64,000 bases of DNA from positions 2,601,342 through 2,665,341 of the forward strand of contig NC_051090.1 of assembly GCF_901709675.1 (NCBI RefSeq), read 5' to 3'. The number at the start of each line of letters is the position of its first letter. Within the stretch, counting starts at the first letter, position 1. A program made the position numbers and the translations under genes. This stretch comes from Syngnathus acus. Lineage: Eukaryota; Chordata; Actinopteri; Syngnathiformes; Syngnathidae. Under the pieces are notes generated by a model that did not search any database, was not told the DNA's origin, and saw nothing but the letters and a program-made list of their open reading frames with translations. This document shows, one piece after another, positions 12,111 to 24,100 of this stretch.

Positions 12111-13785
12111 ATGTCTGTGCAAAAGGTCTGGCTGTACCTTTACACGGGCTGGATGTTCCTCTTCGTGCTGTGCGTGAACGTCGTCCTCCGCGTCTTCCAC
12201 GTGCTTTCGCCAGCCCTGGCCAAGAAGGTGGTCATGAAAATGAACGAAAATACTTCGATGAACAAGAATCCAAATTTCACCTATGACGACTGGGGGCCCA
12301 CGTTCTTCACGTTTAAGTTTGTCAAAACCGCCTTGGAACACATGTGGGTGTCCCTGGGTCAGAAGGCGTTCGTGGGGGAACCAGCCCCGGACTCGTCCGT
12401 GGTCACCATGGATAAGCGCGAGAGCAGCATCTGTAACTTCCTCAAAGGTGAGTCCAATCGGTAAAAAAAAATCCACGAAAAAATTCAATCATGCATTTTC
12501 CTATTCAAAATTTATTGGTGGCACCCACCAGTGACGTCACCAATAACAGACCAACGTAAAAGAAATGTGGAATTCTATTTTTCATAAATATGACTATCGA
12601 TGTTTTAGTTAAATACCAGAATGTAAAATTTCTCATTAATAATTATTTTATGCAAAAGTATTTTTAATAAAACAGTTTAGATTTGCTCATTCATCATTTA
12701 GCTGAATAAAATTATTTTTTCTTAAAAAAATCGAATTAGTTTTCTATATGAAGTGCATGCGAATCCATATCTTTCTTCAATGTTGTGCGTGCAGGTTCAA
12801 GGCCTCTGGTGCTGAACTTTGGAAGTTGCACCTGACCCCCATTCATGTTCAAGCTGGACCTGTTCAAGCAGCTCATCCTGGACTTCGGCGACATAGCCGA
12901 CTTTCTTGTCGTGTACATCGAGGAGGCGCACTCAAGTGGTGAGCGCATTCAGCCTAACACTCAATCCCATACTCATTCCCAACTCTCAATACAATAATAA
13001 TCCTTCTATAATTTGGGACGCAGATGGTTGGGCCTTCACCAACAACATTCAAGTAAGCAAGCACCAGAGCCTGGAGGACAGGATTGCTGCGGCGCAGATC
13101 CTCTTGAAGGAAGATCCACTTTGTCCCGTGGTGGTGGACCAAATGAGCAACACGGCCTCCGCTGAGTACGGCGCGCTGCCCGAGAGGCTCTACGTGCTCC
13201 ACAAAGGCAAAGTCCTCTACAAGGTGAGGCAGATATTAGCAATATTATTGATTCGATTTTTCTTTGCCGTGATCGGAGAAGAAGAAGCATTTCCCCTGCT
13301 CCATTCTCAGCTTTCTTTGCACCATGCAAATGTTGTGATTAGAATCCCGGCCAAGAGGGCGTCGACGTGCCTTGGCTCATGCAATCGCGTGTCTAGGAGC
13401 CTTGAGAGCGCCGCAGATAGCTGTGGAATTTCTTGGCTCTGCCCCAGGCTGACACAAGCCTTGCCGAAAAGTATGCGTCAATAGAATCCTCTGTTGTTTT
13501 GACAGAATGCTCTGATGTGTTTCTGTTGTTCAACAAACGCTGGAGTAAAAACAAAACAAAGAAAACTCATTATGGCTCAATTGTCTGCCAATAATTATGA
13601 CTTGGCGAGATTTTATTCAAACAAGTAAACACAGGTTGCCATGAAAAAAGCAACTATGTCTTAAATCATTTATATTAGATACAATTTAGATTGTGTGTGT
13701 GTGTGTGTGTGTGTTGCAGGGGGGCATGGGGCCTTGGGGCTACAAACCACAGGAGGTCCGCTTGGTCTTGGAGAAGCTCAAGTAG
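12111..13785 (+). CDS. dio1: DIO1, type I iodothyronine deiodinase (selenoprotein)
   Basis: Four exons join in frame: 12111-12447, 12795-12938, 13024-13223 and 13720-13785, giving 248 aa if the in-frame TGA at 12833-12835 is read as selenocysteine (residue 126, as in human DIO1). The context NFGSCT-Sec-PPFMF is the deiodinase active site. The enzyme reductively removes iodine from thyroxine and its metabolites and is membrane anchored: residues 8-30 form a hydrophobic N-terminal segment. The thioredoxin-fold blocks VVYIEEAHSSDGWAF and CPVVVD, and the C-terminal WGYKPQEVRLVLEKL, are conserved. Gene-prediction software will split or truncate this gene at the TGA. The start MSVQKVWLYLYTGW is chosen over an in-frame ATG 19 codons upstream because it begins the membrane segment. 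Confidence 0.95.
12833..12835 (+). other. dio1: UGA selenocysteine codon of dio1
   Basis: This in-frame TGA lies 38 bases into exon 2, between Thr and Pro codons (GSCT-TGA-PP). Strong homology continues on both sides across four exons, so it is a recoded codon rather than a stop. Confidence 0.95.
13691..13714 (+). repeat. (TG)n microsatellite abutting the dio1 exon 4 acceptor
   Basis: About twelve TG units run to within five bases of the TTGCAG acceptor (exon starts 13720), where a polypyrimidine tract is expected. The exon after it carries the stop codon and the SECIS elements. Confidence 0.9.
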
Positions 13786-13933
13786 GAAGGAAGACAAGTA
13801 GACTCGTTTTTTATTCAAGAGCCACTAATACTTACTAAACACCATTTTCTCATTGAGCTTGTTCGTCTTTGCCCATCTGATGCGCTGCCCCTGGCAACAC
13901 ACACATACACACACTTGCGTGACGTCTGAACTT

Positions 13934-14026
13934 CATCTCAACTGGTCTGTGTTTCTTGGTGACGGCTACAGAGCAAACCTTCCGGTCTCTGTGGCCTGAT
14001 AAAATGAAATGTAAACTTTTGAGATG
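13934..14026 (+). promoter_or_regulatory. SECIS element 1 in the dio1 3' UTR
   Basis: The selenocysteine insertion structure can be folded by eye. The basal helix is CATCTCAA (13934-13941) with TTGAGATG (14019-14026). The non-Watson-Crick quartet is GTGAC (13959-13963) opposite TGAT (13997-14000). The main stem is GGCTACAGAG (13964-13973) with CTCTGTGGCC (13987-13996), with one G-U pair. The apical loop contains the conserved AAA, then ACC and GGT, which can close a small extra helix (form 2). It lies 150-240 bases after the stop codon. It recruits SBP2 and EFSec to recode UGA. Confidence 0.88.
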
Positions 14027-14160
14027 AACTCTCAGCTGTGACCAAGTGATTTAAAGCGATCGATAAATCGATCGGATTTGAACTCGGTTGTTATTACCAT
14101 GAGCGATTTTGGAAATTGGCCTCAGTGATTTTAACAGTAAGGACTGCAATTATCATCAAA

Positions 14161-14236
14161 ACAGACGATTACATGACGATTACGGCACAAACCTCCGGTC
14201 GCTGTAATTTGAAGGCTTCCAAGTTGCCTCGTCTGT
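14161..14236 (+). promoter_or_regulatory. SECIS-like element 2 in the dio1 3' UTR
   Basis: A second fold with the same architecture lies about 135 bases after the first. The basal helix is ACAGACGA (14161-14168) with TCGTCTGT (14229-14236), perfect over 8 bp. ATGAC (14173-14177) is opposite TTGA (14209-14212). The stem is GATTACGGC (14178-14186) with GCTGTAATT (14201-14209), with two G-U pairs. The apical loop again carries CAAACC and CCGGTC. It is upstream of the AATAAA at 14266-14271, so it would be in the same mRNA. The fold was done by hand, without an energy calculation. Confidence 0.7.
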
Positions 14237-14265
14237 GACCCATATTTCTTCTATTACAGTCTCGC

Positions 14266-14271
14266 AATAAA
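14266..14271 (+). terminator. dio1 poly(A) signal
   Basis: This is the first AATAAA after the dio1 stop, 481 bases downstream, and it lies beyond both SECIS structures. Confidence 0.65.
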
Positions 14272-16432
14272 AGCTTCTGTTTCCAGTTTCATTTGCGGCT
14301 CAGTTTTGTTTCATTTTAATCGAGCACGGGAGGTTTTGAAATTCATGTTTGTAAAATTGACATGTCCGCTTGAATGAGTTCTGTATAATCCAAAAATGCA
14401 TTTATAGCTCAAAGCTGATCAAAGGAGTCTTTTTGAATTTTGACACTCTTCCCTGAGCTAATACGGCTTACGATAAGCCTTTTTAGAGCTGGAAAAAAAA
14501 AACATGACCAGAAATGATGGAAAAAAAATAAATGCTAATAATTAGCTTATGTTCCTTAAACACGGCATAGCTAGACAAAAGGAAAAGGCAAGTCAAAGCA
14601 GGCGTGCAGCGCCAACGACCTCGCCGGGTCAGCAGGTTCATCGAGTTTCTCATGTGGCTCACAAACTCCTCTGAGTAATTGAGAACTTGATATTTTACTC
14701 TAACTTGCGGTCCTTGTATAGTTTTACTACCCTTACTATAATGAATCTGTTCTTGGCAGAGGTGGAATTGGATTTGGAACATGATTTACACGGCAAATAA
14801 AAACTTTCTAACTGTGCTATCGGTATCTGTTGCCCGAGGCTAAATGGTTGCGACTGTTCGATACGCTGGAGTGGAAAATCCCTGTTTTTCCCAACAGCAT
14901 CGTTTCCTGTATTGACATTACAGTGACATGTCGTTCTCCAGCTTTTGTTTACTGTCTGGAGACAATCTGATCTGTGTACCATATGGGTCATGCAGTTTGA
15001 GGAATGTGATGCAATCCGAGTCGCCGCATATTATCACTGTCCAATAAAAAGCAACGATTCAACTATAACTCGATTTTTTGGGCTTTTGGGGGGGGGGGGA
15101 GTTCAATTGGAATAAAAATCGCTCGTGAATCATCTCAGTAGCCTGAGGTCACTGTCTCTGTTTCACTTTGTTAGACGTGAGCCCAATTGGTAACTAATGG
15201 GGACAAATGTTTTTGTCCCGGGGGCATTATAATCATTTAAGTTACCGCTCGATGTGCCCAGTAATTGGCTGGCGACCAATCCCGGGTGTTCCAGGTCTCT
15301 CCAAGTCACCATAATGAGGCCAAACAAATATTTCATGTATAACAAGTCACACGATTTTGTGTTTTGGTGCAGTCTTACTTCACGTTGTGGCTTGATTTTG
15401 TGTCAATTCCAAACATCAAGTTTCGATTTTGCCAATTTGCCACAATATTAGCGGAAGTCACGGTGGGAGCCACAAAGGACGCTCTGTGCTGCGACAGAAA
15501 ACGGGGGCAATGGCGGCTATTATTGCTGAGGGTATAATTAGGATGAGGTAGTGAACAGAGGGTCTGTTTGTGATGCCGGCACATACATTCAGCAAGCTCT
15601 TGTTTCACAGAAAGTTTGGCTGCCGCCCAGCCAGGTCACTTCCTGCCGAGGCAGGACTTGTTGGACTCGTTGGACCCGCGCTGAGCCAGAACATGTCCTC
15701 TGGTTTTGTCTGCATAAGTCAGCAAGTTCAACATCTTAGGTAACATAAACAAGCTTTCTATAAGGCCTGAGGTTCTCAAAGTGTGATGTGATGACTCCCT
15801 CTAGTGGCAGCAGAAAGAATTACAGTAGAGATCAGTTGTGTTTCTCTTTTAAGTTCAATATTTTTGCTTTTAATGGTTTAGAAATGCTTTCAAAACGTTC
15901 ATCTGTAAACGGTACTCTAAAAGGGTTTTCATTTTTTTTCATTCTGTCACTGTTTGTTTTGCTGACGAGTGACAGAAATTGCACAGCAGGTGGCGGTATA
16001 CAACAAAAAGCTGTAATTAACCAATAAATAAAGAGAATGAGGAAGAAGAGGGTGGGGGGGGGGAATGACACAAAGGACAAGAGAGAGGAAAGAATGCTCG
16101 TGTTTGGTTTGACAGATCATGGATGGATTTCCAGACAGGATCCGACTTGGATTGGAGTCTAACCTTGGCCACAATGCAGAAGATAACGTAAGTCATTTGA
16201 AACTTTTTGGTTGGAGTTAAAACAGCAGCCACCAGTTTGCACCTGCTGTACTGCACCGTTCAAATTGATTGTTTGCAAATAAGAGAATTTTTTGTTTCCC
16301 AAGAAAGTTTAACATCTGTTTAGCAGAATTTAAAAAAAAGTCTTTAGATGAGAAAAGGAAGTTTGGGGGAACATACATGACTTGATGAAAACTGGAGACA
16401 GATCAAGCTAACGATTTGTATTAAAGCCACAT
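14272..16432. other. intergenic region between convergent dio1 and ssbp3
   Basis: I see no convincing exons here on either strand. The short ORFs present have no splice or family support. Single CTCF-like motifs occur near 15795-15813 (minus) and 15984-15998 (plus). A G-run of ten lies near 15090. Confidence 0.5.
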
Positions 16433-18114
16433 TTTATTCCATGCCTCAGTTGAATGATAATGTCTGTTAACTGTCTAATAAATAGCAATCGTGTCCGCGG
16501 CGTCCATATGTTCCCAGTGAATGGAAAAATTGAAAATATAATAAAAAATAAAAACAGACACTAGAAGTTAAGTTATTGTAAAATTATATTAACAATCAAT
16601 CTTTCCTCAATTTTAAAATAAAAAAAAGAAGCAAAAAAAGGACAACACAGAGCAGACGTGTAATGTTCACAGGAAAAAAAAAAAAAAAAGAACCAAAAAA
16701 AACCCCTCATCACATTTACAAGACTGCTGCTTGCTAAGTTTGTAACGGCGCCGACTCACTCGCAATGGCTGTGCCAATATACGGAGTCCAAAATATTATC
16801 AATATATTACATTAAAAAATGTGGACAAAATAATTAAAGACCACAGTGAAAAAAAAAAAGTTTAAAAGCATGAGTCCACTTGGGGGCAGCACTGGGTCGC
16901 ATGCTGAGAATGTCGAAAGAAAGCCGGTTGAACATTTATTTTACTAGAAATCCTTTTTTTTTTTTTTTTTTTTTTGCTACTATGCTACTTTTGGCCTTCC
17001 AGTACATAATTACCGTGCTAGACAAGTAACACTTGGACACGACTAGGAAAAAAAAAATACCAATAAGGCATAGTCGATCCACTGACGCGTTGAATTGTCT
17101 ATCGAGGCCAGCGAGCTTTCTAGTAAAATGTGGAATTAACGTTCAAACGGCTTCCCAAATGTGTGTATTCGTTGGGCCACGTCTGAAAGTCAGATGGACT
17201 TACTGGGAAAGGTAAGAGCAGTCAAAAACGAAATGAAAAAAAAAATCCTAAATTTTTAAAAAAGGTCTAAAAATCTACCAATATTTGGCAGTTATTTCAC
17301 CAGTTGAATTTTGATCAGGTTGTTGTCCAAAATCTATGGAGTCCGAACTACAGTGTTCCCCCACTGATGGCAACATTTCGATTTGGCCTAAGAAAAGCTT
17401 GACTTCTCTTGGCACCAAAGCACTACTTATATTCAGCAGGACTTTAGACTCCTCCAATTCAGCATAGTTCATTGCGACCAAGATGCTACAAAATGGCGTC
17501 AAAGCACTACTTGTTCAGATTTCACAGCGCTTTGGGCATGGGCACAAAAAATGGCAAATTGACCAACTAGTGCTTTTAAAAATCGGCTGTTTAATCATGA
17601 TCATATTCTGCGAAATATTGGAGTTAGCTTGACCTCAAAAATCCGTATTGGCCGGGCCCTAGTGGATTTCGGAATAGGTGGGGGAACACTGTATGAGGGA
17701 GGGAAAAAAAAAAAAAAGTGTTTCAAGCAACGAGCTGGGCACGTATGGCGAGCAGCACCCAAAAAAAAAAAGAAAAAAAGCTCACAATGCACATGTACAT
17801 GTATGTACACTCTCCAGTGTTTGAAGTGGACCCGATGGGGACAATTCCTGCGCAAATTCCGTCTGGGGAAAAAAAAGCAAAGCATCGCTCTCTCTTACTG
17901 TATCGTCGGGGTTATGTGTCGCCATCGTTACACTCGCCGCTTTTGTTCCGCGAGAGACATTTTCTTTGCCCGTCTTTCTGACGTGGAGTTTGGATCCCTG
18001 ATTCTTTGCTGATGCCTCTGATCGAATGGGGGTTCGAATCCTTGGAATGATGGCAAATTACGAAGGGTAAGGCTGGCAAGGGGGGCGGGGGGGCAGAGGA
18101 GAGAGACGGGGGAG
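16433..18114 (-). other. ssbp3 3' UTR
   Basis: This 1.7 kb AT-rich stretch follows the ssbp3 stop on the minus strand and ends at an AATAAA (plus-strand TTTATT at 16433-16438). It contains long poly-A/T runs, including about 19 T at 16957-16976, and a CTCF-like motif at 16876-16890. No other gene is seen. Confidence 0.45.
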
Positions 18115-21100
18115 TCACACGCTCATCGTCATGGTTGGAGAGTACTGCAGAAGAGAGTTAGAAGATCAGTTACCCAAATCCTATTAGACCAGCAAATCAC
18201 GAACGGGAGGCTAAGTGGGTGTGAGCTTACGTTCTCGCTCTGAAACGAGTGGAGGAAGTTCCCACTCAGCTCGCCATCATCCCTCGGGGTCCCCGGAGGA
18301 TTGCTAATGCCGCTTAAATTGTTTGGAGAATTCTGAGGAGGAGAAAAAAAAAAGCATGAAATTATTATTGTGTAGATGCGCAGGGTTTGGTCACACGGCC
18401 GCTTGCGAGATTTACCTTGTTCATTCCGTCCAAATCGCCGGAGCCTAAACAAATAAATCTTATTTGAATGCCGATATCAGCACTTTCTACTTTTTTTTTC
18501 TGGTAATATTTTGAAAGTGTGCATTGCGGCAGGCGGTGTTACCTAGTGACCCGTTCATGTGGTGCGGTTCCATCCCAGCCATAGCCCCCAGGGGTCCGTC
18601 AGAGCCGGGGCCCATGGGGAACTGAAGCGGAAACACAATGTGTGGGATTGCACGGCCACTGGAAGGCTCACGAAGAAAAACAGCTACAGTTGCGGCTGCA
18701 ATCTCAATGTCGTAACTTACATTATTTCGATTGCCGGGTCCAGTGTTGATCATGGTGTACAAATTGTCACCAGAATTGTTGGAGTCTGGTTAAACAAAAA
18801 AGATAAGCATTCATGTCGGCCGTCGTGGAAAATGTAAAAATATGAGTTTTCACCTGCGGGACTGGGCATGATGGGCGTCCCTGGTGGTCCTCCTCCAGAT
18901 GCTCCCTTCAGAAAAAATGACATCATTAAACACCGGGAAAAAATGTGTTGGAAAATGAGCAAAGATGTCTTCTTACCCCGTACGCGCCGGGAGACGGTGA
19001 CGAGTAAGGCATCTGAAAGAAACAACAGCCACCATTACTGACTAGAGAAGGCTAAAGTGTCATCATGGCCGCCGGTTCCGATGACACAAAATGCCGCAAT
19101 TGCGTTCCAGGCGGGAGCCTCGCAGCACATTAACTTTTCTGTGCGGTTGTGTGTTTACTCACAGAATTAGCATTGTTAGGATTGGGCCACGGCCGACCGG
19201 TCCCCGGGCCCCTGGAAGGCAAAAGCAATGTTCAACCTGACACTTGCGCTCTGTGTGGAAAATATGAAGTGACGTGAAGGCTCACATGTTGACTCCTGGC
19301 ATGCCGGGGCCCATGGTGTTGTGTGGGGGCCTCATCCCGCCACCAAAGTTCTGACGAGACATCACATTGTTTTATTTGGCGTTAGTGCTAGCAAAGAGAC
19401 AATCTAGCGTTACCTGCGGGCCGGGCCCCATGGGCCCCATTCCTCGAGGGCCGCTCATTCTCTGCATGGGCCCCAAGTTAGGATGACCTGGAGGGAGGAG
19501 AGGAGACAATGCATTTCTTCACACCTTTACTTGAACAGATTCAATAGCGACTACACCCAAATGCGTGCCTCCTTTCTCCCCTCGGTAGTTAAAAAAGGAA
19601 TATTTCGAGCGCTGACAGAGGAAATGGGAATGATCCTTACCTTGTGGTCTTGTGGGGTCCATATTAGGCAACATGGGATGCGGGCCGGGTCCTCCCCCTG
19701 GTGGCTGCGAAGGAGAAATGCATCATGTGAATTTGTCATTTCTAATGGATGATATATATTTTTTTCAATTTACCGCACCTTTATCTAAGTTAATATTGCA
19801 GTTATTATCACGTGACAGAAGTCAGCCAACCACCAGGGGGCAACGCACTAAGTCTTTATTAAGCAAGGCAAACGAATTTAAACAATACAATAGCATATTT
19901 ATCCAGGTTAAAAAAAATTACATTTCTCAATTGGTCATTTCAACCTGGTCTATTTTTTTTTTCTTCCTCTGTTTGTGTGTTTGACTTTTACCTGGTTTGC
20001 CATCCTGATGGGGGGACCTCTCGGGCCGCCGGCGAAGCGAGGCGACATGAAGGACTGCGACACAAACAAGACATCTGCGTGAGATTTCCATTCAAAGCCT
20101 CAAGGCTCTTCCTTCCTTCCTCTCCGTTGTGCGAGCAGTGAGCGTCAAAAGAGCGAAGCAACGAGCGCCGCCGGCCGCTGTCCCGAAACGACGGCGGACG
20201 GCAAAACAAGGAGGGCCGCAGTGGGAGAGGGAGCGTTACCTGACTGTGGGGTCCCATCATATTGTTAGGGGGAGGAGGCTGAGGGTGAGGAGAGCCCTGG
20301 GGACCGGGAGGACCCTGCGGCATTGCACAAAATGATGGCAAAAGAGAGGAAAGGGGGGGGGGGAGTGAAGAGAGAAAGAGGGGCAAAGACAGAAAAAGAA
20401 AAGCAGGGTTACTGCAGGGCAGAGGACAGTTGGAGCGAGAGATGCAAAAAAAAAAAAAAGCAAGAACAGAATAAGCTGGCTATCGTGTTCCTGGAAGCTA
20501 AGCAGAAAGGAGCAAGCGAGTGAGACGTGGCCTTGAACGATGATGTGGGCTCTCTCGCCTGTCAATCAAGGAGGGGAGGAACCTTGCTGCATGCAGCATG
20601 TCATCAACGCTAATCAACCCCCCAAAAATAACAGCATCAATTAGGCTCCGTGCAATTAGCCGTACACTAACACTTGATGCGAAACTCTGGGAAGAGAAGC
20701 AGGCATCCAAGTTTTACACACTTACGAAGGATTCCGGATTGCGTAACCCCTCAAGAGCTATTTGGCCTCGTTCCGGTTTTGTTTTCACCCCGAGCCCTCT
20801 GTCGTAGGGCTGCATTATTAATGGAATTTAAATTGTGCGCCAATATTTTTGCAAACAGTAGTCAGCCAACCACTAGGGGGCGAACTAGTGCATCAAGGAG
20901 TATCGTCATAGCTGCAATCACAAATTATATCTTAGCTCTGTCATATTATATTTACAGTATCGAATTGGTAAGTTTAAAAATGTGTTGGTAGCTTTATTTT
21001 TTCAATTTATGACTCGTTCTTTCTATTTTAAAACCAGTTCATTTCATTTACTGTGCAGAAAAATGAGAAAGAACATTTTTACAGATGACTATTTTGGATG

Positions 21101-24100
21101 GGATCTATTTAAAAGACTTTTTCAGAGTTAATATCATTGCTTCATTGCGCACAGTTACCCAACGCTTGTCGAGATATTGATCTGACAGTAGGTGCAGCCT
21201 ACTTCCATTTCTCCATTAAGGGGAAAATGGCCGCGCCACGCCTTCCTGTTTACAGCACTGGACGGCCCGTGCATACTAAACATCTCTGACGTTTACAAGT
21301 TCACCAAGCAGAGTCAAAACTAAACAAAAAGCTTGTGCCGTTCCTTCGCTTTTGTGGCAAGTTAGTGACGCTGCTTTCGTAAAATCCGAGCAAGTTTCCA
21401 AAAATCCCTCAATCCTAATTTTAGCAGCAGAGATGTTATGAAAATGAAATCTTGTCATTCAAAAGGCTTGGAACAAAATGTTCCCAGAGCTGTTAACGTA
21501 ATGAACAAGAGGCCAGACTTAAGATGACTCAATATGTGTTCATGCTAATTTGGCATTTTGTCGATTATGTGAACAAGCACGCAGGTACACAAAAAACCGG
21601 AATCCTACGCATGAGTCACAAAATTGGATCATCAGTATTAGAGAACAGAGCCTAAGTGATTAAGAATGAATGAATGAACGGTGAATTTTGGGGGAAAATG
21701 TTTCTGGTATCAGTGAGGCGAGCGTTGCACCGACCTGGAAAAATCCAGGTGGCATGGGTCCTCCTGGCATGCCGTCACCAGGGGGTATCCCTCCCATTAC
21801 GGGGCTGGGGGCCGCCGCTGCACTCTGAAAACAAAACAATTCATTCCAGTCAGCCATTTTGAACTGAAAAGAAGTTTTAGGAGCAATTAAGAGGAACTGA
21901 GATTTTAGGTGCCAGTCCGAGCTCGACCTTTTGGTTTCGAGTCGGGTTTACGTTTCCTCCCTATCATGTGCCTCGCAATAAATGGGATTTGCTATACTTA
22001 AACCGGTCCGGTCCATGAGGCAAATCCCGAGCCCCGCCGATCCACGATGGAGCGCCTGAGATAAGCATCAGGGGGGACTCGGTGAGTCAGTGGCTCCACA
22101 GCCGAGGCAGACCGGAGCGATTTCCTGCGCAAACCGCAGGCCTAATTCACTAATGTGCCATTTGCTTTGGTCACACACACACACACACACTCCTAATTGC
22201 CCGCGTCTTTTTCTTCCTTGTAGCGAAGGCAACATGAGATGTGCTAATGCCTCCTAAGCGGCACCGTTGTTGGGCTTCCAAAGAGGAGCGACGCAAGGGG
22301 AGGACTCCATTTTGGATGGCACGGCGACAAGGAGTGGCTACGACGCAAGGCTCGGACGTCGCATCAAATATGCAAACGCTGACGGGCACTAAAGGCATTA
22401 GTGGTCAAGAGCCGACACGCGTATCTACTCCCCCCCCCCCCTTATTATATCGGATGGGCGCAGGCTGCAGCTGCAGGACCACTGTGAAATACCTCAGCCG
22501 GGAGAGAAGTGAGGCCAGAAAGAGAAGTCGAGGCCCCGACACCTCCATGATGTGCAAACAAACACGCATTTTGTAGGTCTTTACACCTTGGTGTTATGGG
22601 AGAGAGGGGGGGGCACAAAAATGTTTAAGCGAGCATAGAAGGATTTATTTGATTTTTTTTTTTGTTACTTGAGGTAAGAGCTAAGTGTGTCACCGGGGGG
22701 CGGAGGCATTGTGACCTAATTAATACCACCTGTGTCTACCTGGAAATGTTCCTTTTGCTTGGCACAGGGAGAGAGGAGGCTGGATGCCAATATTTCTGTT
22801 GACTGCTAGTTTTTTGTCCAACCTTTTGTTCTTCTTGAATGTAAATTTTGAAGTATAATTTATTGAAGAGTCACGTAAGCAGCGGCAAATTGCACTTAAG
22901 TCTTCAAGCTTCCATGCAAGATTTTGCATTTCAGACATGCGCCCTTTCTACTCGACAATGATTGTTCTACTTCACTGCAGAGGATAAAGAATATATGCCG
23001 GTGAGTATTGCATTAACCAGCTGGAAGAATGTTTTGGGATTAATTGTAGTCGCAAAAAGTACTCGCAAGTTTTTGCTCACAAGTCAAAGCAAAAATCCCG
23101 TAAGCAGGGTCACTTGTATCTCAAAACACCCTATCGTCCCGTCAACATTGAGCTTTGGATCGGAAGTGATTCAGAACACAGATCGAATAAACGGCATGAG
23201 AGAGAAATGTTTGGAGAGACCACCCAATTGCCGCCTCCTGACCAAACCAAGTCTTAACAGCCCCTCTCTTCTTCCCTTAGAATCAACAGCGCAGAGAAAA
23301 AAAGGCCCCATGTTTAGCTTGTAAATGTTTAACCATTACTCAGCGTCGTAAAAGCCGGCCCGGATCCCGACTGGACTTCTCCGGTCCCGCCCCCTTTCGC
23401 CTCATGCTGGTGGGCATATGCCACGCTGCCGACCCCCCCTTCCCTTTTGCCAATCTGGCCCTCAACTCCCCTGACAGCCATCAATCAGCCGCTGACGCCA
23501 TGGCGACGGGGCCCCTCAGGGAGCGCTCGGCATCGCCGGCGTGAGTACACCAGGGCTTTACGAGCGCCGGCGCGCACCAACGCACCTCCCCCACGCAGAC
23601 AATGGCTACGCTCCAAGCACAAGTACTGTCCACACACACACGATAGTCTGAGTCATTATTTGTGATTTTCTTAATCCGATGAATCTATCAATCGACAAAA
23701 GCAATCGACAGATTACTCAATTATTCAAATAATTGTTAGTAGCAGCATTAATCGTGACTAATTAACTAGTTCGGATTTGCAACACAAAGCAAGTAAATGG
23801 ACCAAGCAAGCACTGTCTTGTAACTCAAAAACCGCAAACTGGGTCACTTGTAAATCAAGGTGCAATCCTCAGTTTGCAAACCACACTACACAAAGCAAAC
23901 GGAAGAATGTCGTTTGAGCCAACGAGCCGGCCTGGCAATCACGAGGCAAGTCGTTATTTAAAGGGCAGTGTGCCGCTGCTGACGCTCGCCGAGCTCCTAG
24001 GTCACCGGCGGGACCAGAAGGTCCGTTACCGTGACAACTATCTGCTGAAACCCGCCTCTCCATTTTAGCTAACCCCCCCCCCTCCCTTCCTGCCTGATGA

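Noticed and set aside
12833-12835. Premature stop making dio1 a pseudogene
   Set aside because: It lies at the exact selenocysteine site of deiodinases, homology continues on both sides, and SECIS structures follow.
14483-16256. Several 60-100 codon minus-strand ORFs between dio1 and ssbp3
   Set aside because: No domain, no repeats of codon pattern, no splice partners; consistent with chance ORFs.
20323-20523. Lysine/glutamate-rich plus-strand ORF
   Set aside because: It overlaps an ssbp3 exon and purine-rich intron; no splice or family support.
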